From the NCBI GenBank assembly GCA_016784705.1, contig JADHUD010000138.1:1-6571 (forward strand): a stretch of DNA of 6,571 nucleotides. Direction: 5' to 3'. The translations under genes were made by a program, and so were the position numbers. Shown piece by piece: positions 1-6,005 of the stretch. The notes under the pieces are model-generated. The model did no database searches. It saw nothing but the letters and a program-made list of their open reading frames with translations, and was not told the origin of the DNA. This stretch comes from Spirochaetia bacterium. GTDB lineage: Bacteria > Spirochaetota > Spirochaetia > JABMQR01. Within the stretch, counting starts at the first letter, position 1; the number at the start of each line of letters is the position of its first letter.

Positions 1-318
1 CCCGATTTCTACCGGGGAGCTGAATTGTTTGTTCTACCCTCTTATTTTGAGGGTTTTGGACTTCCTGTGCTTGAATCTATGGCGTGCGGAACCCCCGTGA
101 TTACCTCTACTGCAGCCTCATTACCCGAAGTCAGCGGCCCGCACACTCCGCATTTTGATCCTGCCGATAGTGAGGCAATGAAAATTTCGATGCTGCAGGC
201 TATTGGAAATGAAGGCAATCGGGAAGCATTGTCATCTGCCGGACTGCAATGGGCTGCCGGTTTTTCCTGGGAGAAAACAGCAGAGGAGACCCTGAAAATT
301 TTCAGAAAAAGCTGTTGA
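1..318 (+). CDS. GT-B glycosyltransferase, group 1 (GT4-like), C-terminal fragment
   Basis: The frame is open from the left edge, so only the last 105 residues are visible and the true start lies outside the window. The fragment is the C-terminal, donor-binding half of a GT-B glycosyltransferase. It has the E-x7-E signature of GT4 enzymes (E17 and E25 of the fragment, in YFEGFGLPVLESMACGTPVI), followed by SLPEV and a DPAD segment matching the usual 'dP.D...la..i' stretch before the C-terminal helix. In this family the first Glu and its surroundings bind the nucleotide-sugar phosphate and sugar. The enzyme would add a sugar to a lipid-linked or nascent glycan on the cytoplasmic face of the membrane. 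It ends 41 nt before the phosphoglycosyl transferase gene on the same strand, consistent with one operon. The family call is firm; donor and acceptor cannot be read from this fragment. Confidence 0.9.
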   Translation, partial: PDFYRGAELFVLPSYFEGFGLPVLESMACGTPVITSTAASLPEVSGPHTPHFDPADSEAMKISMLQAIGNEGNREALSSAGLQWAAGFSWEKTAEETLKIFRKSC

Positions 319-352
319 ATCTGTGAAAAAGCTGTGAAAAGGCTGCAAAGGA
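312..352 (+). repeat. Short imperfect tandem repeat across the GT4 stop and leader of the next gene
   Basis: Two adjacent 11-nt units, CTGTGAAAAAG (321-331) and CTGTGAAAAGG (332-342), are flanked by weaker copies, CTGTTGAAT (312-320) and CTGCAAAGGA (343-352). The last copy contains the AAAGGA ribosome binding site (347-352) of the gene starting at 360. The array is small and may be a local duplication with no function. It fills nearly all of the short intergenic gap, and I see no terminator there, so read-through from the GT4 gene is likely. Confidence 0.5.
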
Positions 353-359
353 AAAGACT

Positions 360-1643
360 ATGGAGAAATATATAATTCTTGTATCAGGACCGCTTGCTGC
401 AAGTAACAAAAATTTTGCAGAAAAAATTGTTACCGGCCTTATGGATGAATCAGCCAATTTTGCTGCCGGTGCTGCAAAAGAACCTTTTCATATCCAGGAA
501 CCCGCTGATGCTGAAACCGTTCTAGCTGCAATAGAAAACACGGCCCAAAATTATTATGTCGTTTATGGAAACAACCTTCTCGTACTTGATAATCTTAGAA
601 ATTCTGCTTCATTATGCCTCTATGTGAAGGCAAGCGAGCTGGATATCACCATAGATTTACTCAAAAGGTATGGAAATACAGAGTCTGCGGCAGATCCGGA
701 ACCAAAGCAATCCGCTTCAGCAGCAAAGAAAACCTATACCCGCACATTATCAGAAGATATCAACCAGATAATAAACAGGCAAAAAACCAGTACCGCTGAA
801 TCTATCCGGCAGGAAATGACATACGCAGACATAGTTATCCAGGAGGATGAAACTATCGATGAAGCCGTGCCCGGGATTATCCGCTATCTTCTCCGTACCG
901 ATCCCAGCCATGCAAAACAGAGACTCTCTGAAAGCAAGCGTCAAAATAGAATCGATCAGATGCTTCAGCAATATCAGAGCAAAGGGCGTAAGTTTCGAAA
1001 AGAGAGAGTAAAAAGAACCTTATGGTTGATGGTCATCAAAGCCACACTGCTGTTTAAACGTCTAGTGGATATCCTTGCGACAATTATTGCATTACTCCTG
1101 CTCTCCCCACTTTTTCTGGCAGTCTCTCTGTTAATCAAATTCACAGACGGAGGACCTGTTTTTTATGTGCAAACAAGGATTGGAAAACATGGAAAGCACT
1201 TTCCCTTTCCAAAATTCAGATCCATGGTGTTAAATGCTGATAAAATGAAAGATGATCTCTTAAAACAGGCCGATCGTATTGGTGATATCACCTTCAAAAT
1301 GAAACGTGACCCGCGTGTCACCCGAATCGGCCGCTTCATTCGCCGATTCAGTATCGATGAGCTCCCGCAGCTTTGGTGTGTGCTCAAGGGCGACATGTCA
1401 TTAGTCGGTCCCCGCCCGCCAGTCCCGCGCGAAGTTGCCCTTTACACACAGGAAGACCGCAGACGGCTTGAAGTTACACCCGGCCTTACCGGTATCTGGC
1501 AGGTCAGCGGCAGAGCTGAGATTGAATTCAAACAGCAGGTAGAACTGGATGTGCTCTATATTGAAAGTCATGGTTTCTGGCTCGATATTTTATTGATGCT
1601 GAAAACTATTCCGGCAGTATTTACCGGTAAAGGAGCTTATTAA
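360..1643 (+). CDS. Monotopic phosphoglycosyl transferase with N-terminal degenerate kinase-like domain
   Basis: This protein (427 aa) is predicted to transfer a sugar-1-phosphate from a nucleotide sugar to polyprenyl phosphate, the first membrane step of glycan assembly. Residues about 227-427 are a complete bacterial sugar transferase domain: KRLVD (233-237) leading into one hydrophobic re-entrant helix (about 238-260), PKFRSM (284-289), the catalytic Asp-Glu pair D333-E334 in SIDELPQLW, GPRP (350-353), and PGLTGIWQVSGR (374-385). The usual N-terminal membrane bundle of WcaJ/WbaP-type enzymes is absent. Residues about 1-178 instead look like a soluble P-loop nucleotide-kinase fold of the cytidylate-kinase-like type, with the glycine loop eroded (SGPLAASNKNFA, 9-20). 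A basic linker (about 185-220) joins the two. AAAGGA at 347-352 lies 7 nt before the ATG and supports this start. The PGT call is firm; the kinase-like assignment is inferred from pattern. Confidence 0.92.
   Translation: MEKYIILVSGPLAASNKNFAEKIVTGLMDESANFAAGAAKEPFHIQEPADAETVLAAIENTAQNYYVVYGNNLLVLDNLRNSASLCLYVKASELDITIDLLKRYGNTESAADPEPKQSASAAKKTYTRTLSEDINQIINRQKTSTAESIRQEMTYADIVIQEDETIDEAVPGIIRYLLRTDPSHAKQRLSESKRQNRIDQMLQQYQSKGRKFRKERVKRTLWLMVIKATLLFKRLVDILATIIALLLLSPLFLAVSLLIKFTDGGPVFYVQTRIGKHGKHFPFPKFRSMVLNADKMKDDLLKQADRIGDITFKMKRDPRVTRIGRFIRRFSIDELPQLWCVLKGDMSLVGPRPPVPREVALYTQEDRRRLEVTPGLTGIWQVSGRAEIEFKQQVELDVLYIESHGFWLDILLMLKTIPAVFTGKGAY
1629..1635 (+). promoter_or_regulatory. Ribosome binding site of the GT26 gene, inside the PGT gene
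   Basis: AAAGGAG lies within the last codons of the phosphoglycosyl transferase, 12 nt before the ATG at 1648. The spacing is slightly long, but no comparable site precedes the next in-frame ATG at 1678. The PGT stop (1641-1643) falls between this site and the start, so ribosomes finishing the PGT end next to it, which suggests coupled translation. Confidence 0.6.
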
Positions 1644-1647
1644 TAGT

Positions 1648-2454
1648 ATGAGTGCTCGAGATACTTCTTCAGCAGACATGAAAAATGGTGAACAGAAAAT
1701 TTTCCGTTTAATGGATATTCCAATCAGCAATATAACCATGCTGCAAGCTGTTGATATGATTCAATCAGGCATCCAATCCTATACAACTCAACGTGGTGCG
1801 CAGGAATTTGCATTCATCAATGCCCACTGTGTAAACGTTGCTGCCAAAAATCCTGACTACCTGCAAATTCTCAGGAATTCACATGCCGTATTCCCTGATG
1901 GTTCCGGAATAAAAAAAGCTGCCGGAATGCTGGGTTGTACTCTTGCCGATAATGTGAACGGAACAGATATGTTCCCGCTCCTCTGCCGGAATTTTGCCAA
2001 AACCGGTAAAAAAATGTTTTTGCTGGGAGCCGGACCGGGAATAGCCGAAAAAACTGCTGTCTGGGCTGATAATGCAGCCAAGGCATCAGTAATTGCCGGA
2101 TACCATGATGGATTTTTTTCAGAGGATAATCTCCGGGAAGTTCTCTCCCTCATTAATTCCGCTGCCCCGGATTTACTCCTGGTAGCAATGGGAGTTCCTC
2201 GGCAGGAGTTGTGGATTCATAAAAACCTCTCCTCACTAAAAGTTCCTGTTTGCATGGGCGTCGGCGGTCTGTTTGATTTTTATTCCGGAAGAATAAAAAG
2301 AGCTCCGCTGATCTTCAGACGTATGGGGATCGAATGGGTTTGGCGTCTGCTTATGGAACCCGGAAGGATGTGGAAGCGGTATATAATTGGAAACATCACC
2401 TTTATGTTTCGGATTATGCGGATTAGAAAAAATATTAAAAAGGATTTCTCATGA
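1648..2454 (+). CDS. WecG/TagA/CpsF family glycosyltransferase (GT26)
   Basis: The protein has 268 aa, slightly longer than typical for the family because of about 20 poorly conserved N-terminal residues. GT26 enzymes add the second sugar to a polyprenyl-pyrophosphate-linked sugar at the cytoplasmic membrane; WecG uses UDP-ManNAcA and TagA uses UDP-ManNAc. Visible family motifs are FINAHCVNVAAKNPDY (56-71), FPDGSGIKKA (82-91) with the conserved Asp84 that corresponds to the proposed catalytic base, NGTD (104-107), the glycine-rich LLGAGPG (125-131), MGVPRQELW (181-189), GVGGLFDFYSGRIKRAP (204-220), and the C-terminal EWVWRLLMEP segment (229-238), which in TagA belongs to the membrane-associating appendage. 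The basic, hydrophobic C-terminus (240-265) fits peripheral membrane attachment. It starts 5 nt after the PGT stop, so it very likely acts on the PGT product. Donor specificity cannot be read from sequence. Confidence 0.93.
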   Translation: MSARDTSSADMKNGEQKIFRLMDIPISNITMLQAVDMIQSGIQSYTTQRGAQEFAFINAHCVNVAAKNPDYLQILRNSHAVFPDGSGIKKAAGMLGCTLADNVNGTDMFPLLCRNFAKTGKKMFLLGAGPGIAEKTAVWADNAAKASVIAGYHDGFFSEDNLREVLSLINSAAPDLLLVAMGVPRQELWIHKNLSSLKVPVCMGVGGLFDFYSGRIKRAPLIFRRMGIEWVWRLLMEPGRMWKRYIIGNITFMFRIMRIRKNIKKDFS

Positions 2455-3878
2455 AAGCAGTTTGTGATTTCAGTGACATTCCCGCCCTTCATTCTCAGGG
2501 AGACCCCTTTGGAGTTCCTTCCTTGTTTCTTCCCATTATGAGGAAGGCATTTGTTCAGCACCTTTTAGAATATATTGAACGGCTGGGTTTTGATACTATT
2601 GAGGTATATCTATCCAGTTATGCTGATGAAATAGAACAATTTATCGGTGACGGTGAGCGCTGGGGGGTATCGATCTCCTATCAGCTCGTGAAGAGAAACG
2701 TTTCCGTAAAGAATCGTCTGAAAAACTCAAAGTTCCTCTCTGAAGACGAGTTCTTTCTCTACTGTACAACTCAAAGTCTACCCCTTATCACTAAAGATAT
2801 TTTAGCAGATAAGCCTCTGGCCTTCTGGTCGAATAATTCTGATACCCAGGATACGGGCTGGCGGTGGGGAACACTGGAAACCCTGAACGATGAGACCCAA
2901 AATACCAGCATAAAAATAGATTCAATACATATCAGCAATGGTGAATCCTATCTGGAGTCACTGAGAAAGATGTTTTCTCTGAAGGGAAAAAATTTGATTG
3001 TTTTCGGGAAAGAGGTACGTGACGGCATATGGTTAGGACCTGGCAGTAAAATTCCCGCTACGTGTACCCTTGTTCCTCCGGTGTTTATCAGCAGTCAGGT
3101 AAGTATTGGAGCAGGAACTATTATCGGCCCTAATGTTGAACTTGGTAAGGGTTCGATAATAGATTCTGAGAGTTATGTGACCAACTCTTCAATTCTGACC
3201 GGTAGTTATGTCGGAAAAAACCTGGATGTTAAAAAATGTATTGTACATCAAAATCAAATATTGAATGTGGATTTATCTACTGTATACACTGCTGCAGATG
3301 ACATTTTCCTCTCACCGATTGAATTTGTCGATACCGTTCATGAAAAATCTCCCACCCCTCTGCTTTCAAGAGCCCTGGCGCTGCTGCTGGGAATTCTGTT
3401 CATCCCCATACAACTCATCATAGTAATAATCAACCGATTATTTCTCAAACAGCATATAAAAAAAATAACAGTTGTTCCTATCCCGCAAAAAAGGGAACCA
3501 TCACAATTAAAATCGGTAAAAACACGCAATATATATATATTGCGTTCACGTAAAGGAGCAAAAGGTAGTATCTATGCTCACCTTATCTGGCATCTTATCC
3601 CGGAAATCTGGTCAATTGCCGCCGGCAGAAGAAGGTTTTTCGGTCTTCCACTCAAAACTGAAGAGGAATTTAACCGCATATCAAAAGATTGGCAGGGAAT
3701 CTATCTTCGCTCAAAACCAGGAATAATCTCAGAAGCTGATATTCTGTATCGGGAGTATCCTGATGAAGATATGCTTTTTGCAACAGAAATGTTCTACGGG
3801 GTGAACGATTCTCCCCGGTACAACTTCACACTGCTTCTTCGTTATATCAGAGCACTCTTTCGCGGACGCATCGGCTGA
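2451..3878 (+). CDS. Composite protein: nucleotidyltransferase-like, left-handed beta-helix, and PGT-like domains (likely pseudoenzyme)
   Basis: The ATG overlaps the GT26 stop (ATGA), with AAAAAGGA ending 6 nt upstream. Residues 1-80 track the start of sugar-1-phosphate nucleotidyltransferases (MKAV at the N-terminus, LPIM 27-30, GDGERWGVSISY 66-77). However, the G-x-G-T-R loop and the following PKP lysine are missing. Residues about 190-275 are hexapeptide repeats of a left-handed beta-helix (VFISSQ, VSIGAG, TIIGPN, VELGKG). Residues about 303-473 resemble a phosphoglycosyl transferase: one hydrophobic helix (306-331), WHLIPEIWSIAAGRRRFFGLPL (in two parts, 380-389 and 390-401), KPGII (422-426), and a C-terminal segment. 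That part aligns without gaps to SIDELPQLW...GPRP of the PGT two genes upstream, but the Asp-Glu pair is His381-Leu382 and GPRP is GLPL. I infer a membrane-attached, catalytically dead partner or regulator. A different, unrecognised activity remains possible. Confidence 0.75.
   Translation: MKAVCDFSDIPALHSQGDPFGVPSLFLPIMRKAFVQHLLEYIERLGFDTIEVYLSSYADEIEQFIGDGERWGVSISYQLVKRNVSVKNRLKNSKFLSEDEFFLYCTTQSLPLITKDILADKPLAFWSNNSDTQDTGWRWGTLETLNDETQNTSIKIDSIHISNGESYLESLRKMFSLKGKNLIVFGKEVRDGIWLGPGSKIPATCTLVPPVFISSQVSIGAGTIIGPNVELGKGSIIDSESYVTNSSILTGSYVGKNLDVKKCIVHQNQILNVDLSTVYTAADDIFLSPIEFVDTVHEKSPTPLLSRALALLLGILFIPIQLIIVIINRLFLKQHIKKITVVPIPQKREPSQLKSVKTRNIYILRSRKGAKGSIYAHLIWHLIPEIWSIAAGRRRFFGLPLKTEEEFNRISKDWQGIYLRSKPGIISEADILYREYPDEDMLFATEMFYGVNDSPRYNFTLLLRYIRALFRGRIG
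3524..3545. repeat. Perfect 22-bp AT-rich palindrome inside the composite gene
   Basis: The sequence ACGCAATATAT followed by ATATATTGCGT reads identically on both strands, centred between 3534 and 3535. It consists of alternating AT flanked by GCAA/TTGC arms. It lies in the coding sequence (residues about 358-365, R-N-I-Y-I-L-R), between the hydrophobic helix and the PGT-like C-terminal part. It could extrude as a cruciform or bind a dimeric protein; chance within an AT-rich segment is also possible. Confidence 0.7.
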
Positions 3879-3889
3879 CGCCTCAGCTG
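3872..3889 (+). other. Small hairpin overlapping the composite gene stop
   Basis: CGGCTGA (3872-3878) can pair with TCAGCTG (3883-3889) around a CGCC loop, with one G-T wobble. The stop TGA (3876-3878) is part of the stem. No T-run follows, so it is not an intrinsic terminator by itself. It may stabilise the 3' end of the plus-strand transcript or may be incidental. Confidence 0.35.
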
Positions 3890-3913
3890 AAGTGTTCGCT
3901 GATGTATTGCTGA

Positions 3914-3950
3914 AAACTGCTGCACTTTTGTAAAAACAGCAGTTTCCTTT
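3914..3950 (+). terminator. Possible terminator between the convergent operons
   Basis: AAACTGCTG (3914-3922) pairs perfectly with CAGCAGTTT (3937-3945), giving a 9-bp stem around a 14-nt loop that could close further through its own TTT/AAA. The plus strand continues TTTCCTTT, a weak U-tract. On the minus strand the stem follows directly after the TAA stop of the nucleotidyltransferase, but no good T-run lies beyond it. It is best read as a plus-strand intrinsic terminator that may act weakly in the other direction. Confidence 0.55.
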
Positions 3951-5037
3951 AATTGTATTGGTTCCAGAGAGTCAGGAAATCTTCTGCTCTCTTGTACCAG
4001 GCTCGCTTTTCAGGTTTAATCGAATCAAGCAGCTCAGCAAGTTCCCGATACAGCTGCTCCCTTGGATATCGGAACGATAACCGGCCGCGCTTGCCATTCT
4101 TGATAAGATTCCGGATCAGTAACCGCCCTTTATGCTGATCCGGCTCTCTGATAAATGAATCCGCAGCATAGGAAGCAGCAGATTCCCAGTTTTTGCCGGT
4201 TCGGACAGATTCCATCAAAAGCAGCAGTACAACCCAAAGTCCGGCTGCATGCACCAGTGTATTCATATCCGGCTGTTCTGTTGTTAAATCCGGTGCATCG
4301 GGGCGGTGCTTGAAGATGACAGCCTTTTCAAAAAGCCGCAGAACTTCCTGTTTTATCACATCGTCGATTCCAATGGACATGGTTCGTAAAGCCGCAGCCT
4401 TTTCCTGCATTGGAACCGGGTAGTTCTCATAAGCGATCAAAAGACTGTCTCCAAACGCAAGAGTGCATTTGTGATAGTTCCTTCGTATAAAATCGCTATC
4501 CGGTAATTGATGTGCAGTATCCTTGTCAAGTTCATACGCCTGAATGACAGCCTGCAAAAGACCTGAGCCCCTATTCAGCATTAATCTGAGAGCCTCGCCT
4601 TTCGGCAGTGGTTTTCCCAGCCAGTCCGGGATATTAGCGGTAATTATATCCTTATCACCGGCTAATACCTTATGCCCGGCGGCCAGATCCTGCCACATAA
4701 GCTGATGCGGTAACGTCCGCAGTTCTTTCAGAGAAAGAGGTCTTCCGATGTCCACATCAATTCCCAGAATCTCTTCATATCGATGTGCTATATGCTTGAT
4801 TTCATCGGAAAGCTCCAGAGCGTCAGCGGTAATCATAAAAAGATCCAGGTCATTATATAATGCTTCTTTACCCTCTTTAATCACACAGGCGCCCTCTCCT
4901 CTTCCGTATCCTCCCCCCAGAACAAGAGCTTTAAAGGGCACCCCTACAGCCGTACGTATCTCTTCTGCAAAAGTATCCAGTACTATTCCTACTCTCTTAT
5001 TAAAGGCAGCTGATCCTTCATGGGTAAATGTTTCCAT
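3949..5037 (-). CDS. Pol-beta-type (MNT-like) nucleotidyltransferase domain protein
   Basis: This protein (362 aa) transfers, by family inference, a nucleoside monophosphate from an NTP to an unknown acceptor. The N-terminal third shows the three signatures of the pol-beta nucleotidyltransferase fold: a glycine-rich helix-start GGGYGRGEG (41-49), the metal-binding pair D63-x-D65 in YNDLDLFMI, and a third acidic strand IDVDIG (93-98, D94 and/or D96). All three are intact, so the site may be catalytically competent. Residues about 148-290 are predicted helical, with a long amphipathic segment around RNYHKCTLAFGDSLLIA (186-202) and a hydrophobic stretch AAGLWVVLLLLM (264-275). The C-terminus is basic. 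The start overlaps the GT2 stop (TAATG), with AGGA 7 nt upstream, so translation is probably coupled. Substrate and acceptor are unknown; the context suggests a glycan or glycan precursor. An antitoxin-type MNT role is less likely, because no toxin partner is present. Confidence 0.72.
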   Translation of the reverse strand: METFTHEGSAAFNKRVGIVLDTFAEEIRTAVGVPFKALVLGGGYGRGEGACVIKEGKEALYNDLDLFMITADALELSDEIKHIAHRYEEILGIDVDIGRPLSLKELRTLPHQLMWQDLAAGHKVLAGDKDIITANIPDWLGKPLPKGEALRLMLNRGSGLLQAVIQAYELDKDTAHQLPDSDFIRRNYHKCTLAFGDSLLIAYENYPVPMQEKAAALRTMSIGIDDVIKQEVLRLFEKAVIFKHRPDAPDLTTEQPDMNTLVHAAGLWVVLLLLMESVRTGKNWESAASYAADSFIREPDQHKGRLLIRNLIKNGKRGRLSFRYPREQLYRELAELLDSIKPEKRAWYKRAEDFLTLWNQYN

Positions 5038-6005
5038 TATTTTTTCCTGTTCCTGATTCCTTCCTTAAAACCCTTACGTCTGCCTGTCATCTGTGCAAAT
5101 CGGAATCCGGGAGAAGAAAACAGCATCCTCATACTCTTGTGTGTAACCGCATAGAACACATCACTCTTAATCTGGCGTAAAAAAGGCAGCAGCGAATAGC
5201 GTAAAAAGGTACGTTCCCACCGGGACCAGGAAAAGATCTCCGCTTCAGCCTTCCCTTCACCTCTGTGTCTTTTTGCAAATTGCTTTCGGGTATAATTATG
5301 GGAGTGATACACCTGGGAAAACTCCTGATACTGCACTGTCCATCCCTTTTGCCGAATACGCCAGGTCCAATCTATATCCTCAGAGTACTGCAGCGTTTCA
5401 CTGAACTGCAGTTCTTCCCAAACACTTCTTCTTATTGCTGAAGATGCCATGGAAAAGCAGTGTTTCCAGTATTTTTGCCTGGCCCCATCTCCGAAGGTCT
5501 CCTCCGTATCTTTAAAGAACAGCGGCATGCAATCCGGACGGGGCAGCTGTCTGCCAAATACCGCTCCAACTTTCGTATCAGTAAAGCCCTTTAGAAGATT
5601 TTCCAGCCAATATGAATCTACCGGTTGACAATCAGAATTCAAAAACACCACAAAGGGAGCCCTCGGATCCACGCTCTGCATAGCCTCATTAAGAACTTTT
5701 CCCGGGATATATGTTCCGGCAGGTACCTGATAGACCCTCTGCGCATACTGTTCAAGCAGCTCTCTTGTACCATCCTGTGACTCGTTATCAAAGGCTATGA
5801 GTTCATAAGGAGTATTCTGCAAGCGGATCATTTCAAGAGTCTTTCTGATGAGAGGCATATCATTCTTTGCCCGCATTACTATAGGGATCGGGACATGCCG
5901 GCCGGGGGCAATGTGTTTCTTTCTATCAACCTCTACAGGTTCTACAACCTCTACAGGCTCTACGGGCTCTACGGGCTCTACAGACTCTACGGGCTCTACA
6001 GACAA
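5037..6005 (-). CDS. GT2 family glycosyltransferase with repeat-encoded N-terminal tail
   Basis: This is a 322-aa GT-A fold inverting glycosyltransferase. Residues about 39-230 form the domain: PIVMRAKND (41-49) as the first strand, FDNESQDGT (72-80) with nucleotide-binding Asp73, VFLNSDCQP (120-128) where NSD replaces the usual DxD metal site, and SEDIDWTWR (208-216) carrying the ED base motif. VYHSHNYT (232-239) resembles rhamnosyltransferase-like GT2 enzymes. The C-terminus is basic. The start is TTG, since the only upstream alternatives are closed by a stop at 6009-6011. An excellent AGGAG (6018-6014) sits 8 nt before it, and the next ATG (residue 44) would cut into the first strand. Residues 2-26 are (Val-Glu-Pro/Ser)n from a tandem repeat and lie outside the fold. 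The first 10 nt overlap the end of the upstream hydrolase gene. Donor and acceptor are unknown. Confidence 0.88.
   Translation of the reverse strand: MSVEPVESVEPVEPVEPVEVVEPVEVDRKKHIAPGRHVPIPIVMRAKNDMPLIRKTLEMIRLQNTPYELIAFDNESQDGTRELLEQYAQRVYQVPAGTYIPGKVLNEAMQSVDPRAPFVVFLNSDCQPVDSYWLENLLKGFTDTKVGAVFGRQLPRPDCMPLFFKDTEETFGDGARQKYWKHCFSMASSAIRRSVWEELQFSETLQYSEDIDWTWRIRQKGWTVQYQEFSQVYHSHNYTRKQFAKRHRGEGKAEAEIFSWSRWERTFLRYSLLPFLRQIKSDVFYAVTHKSMRMLFSSPGFRFAQMTGRRKGFKEGIRNRKK
5931..6002. repeat. 9-bp tandem repeat array (8 copies) at the GT2 start
   Basis: On the plus strand eight contiguous 9-nt units follow the consensus CTCTACRGG: four kinds occur, ending AGG, GGG, AGA, and one TTCTACAAC. A possible ninth copy with one inserted T precedes them (5921-5930, TTCTATCAAC). 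Read on the minus strand in the GT2 frame they encode repeated Val-Glu-Pro (or Ser/Val). In the frame of the upstream hydrolase every unit contains TAG, and the outermost one supplies its actual stop (5998-5996). Units are multiples of three, so copy-number change would alter tail length without shifting either frame. Confidence 0.9.

Noticed and set aside
614..799. 61-codon plus-strand frame inside the PGT gene
   Set aside because: It lies wholly within the kinase-like domain coding region in another frame, with no motif.
750..2561. Minus-strand open frames opposite the PGT and GT26 genes (750-971, 1163-1396, 1857-2153, 1871-2086, 2280-2561)
   Set aside because: Each lies antisense to strongly supported coding sequence and shows no recognisable domain or start signal.
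2451..3878. Calling the composite gene an active nucleotide-sugar pyrophosphorylase or sugar transferase
   Set aside because: The G-x-G-T-R loop and the Asp-Glu dyad are both missing, so an active-enzyme label from overall similarity would mislead.
3953..5056. Open frames on the plus strand opposite the minus-strand nucleotidyltransferase (3953-4138, 4193-4423, 4748-5056)
   Set aside because: They are antisense to a gene with clear family motifs, have no convincing ribosome site, and encode Ser/Arg-rich low-complexity peptides typical of shadow frames.
5874..5876. ATG at residue 44 as the GT2 start
   Set aside because: It would remove part of the first beta-strand of the GT-A fold and has no better ribosome site than the AGGAG before the TTG at 6005.
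5931..6002. CRISPR array or protein-binding iterons
   Set aside because: The 9-nt units are directly contiguous with no spacers, and they are in-frame coding repeats, which explains them more simply. No cas gene or replication gene is nearby.
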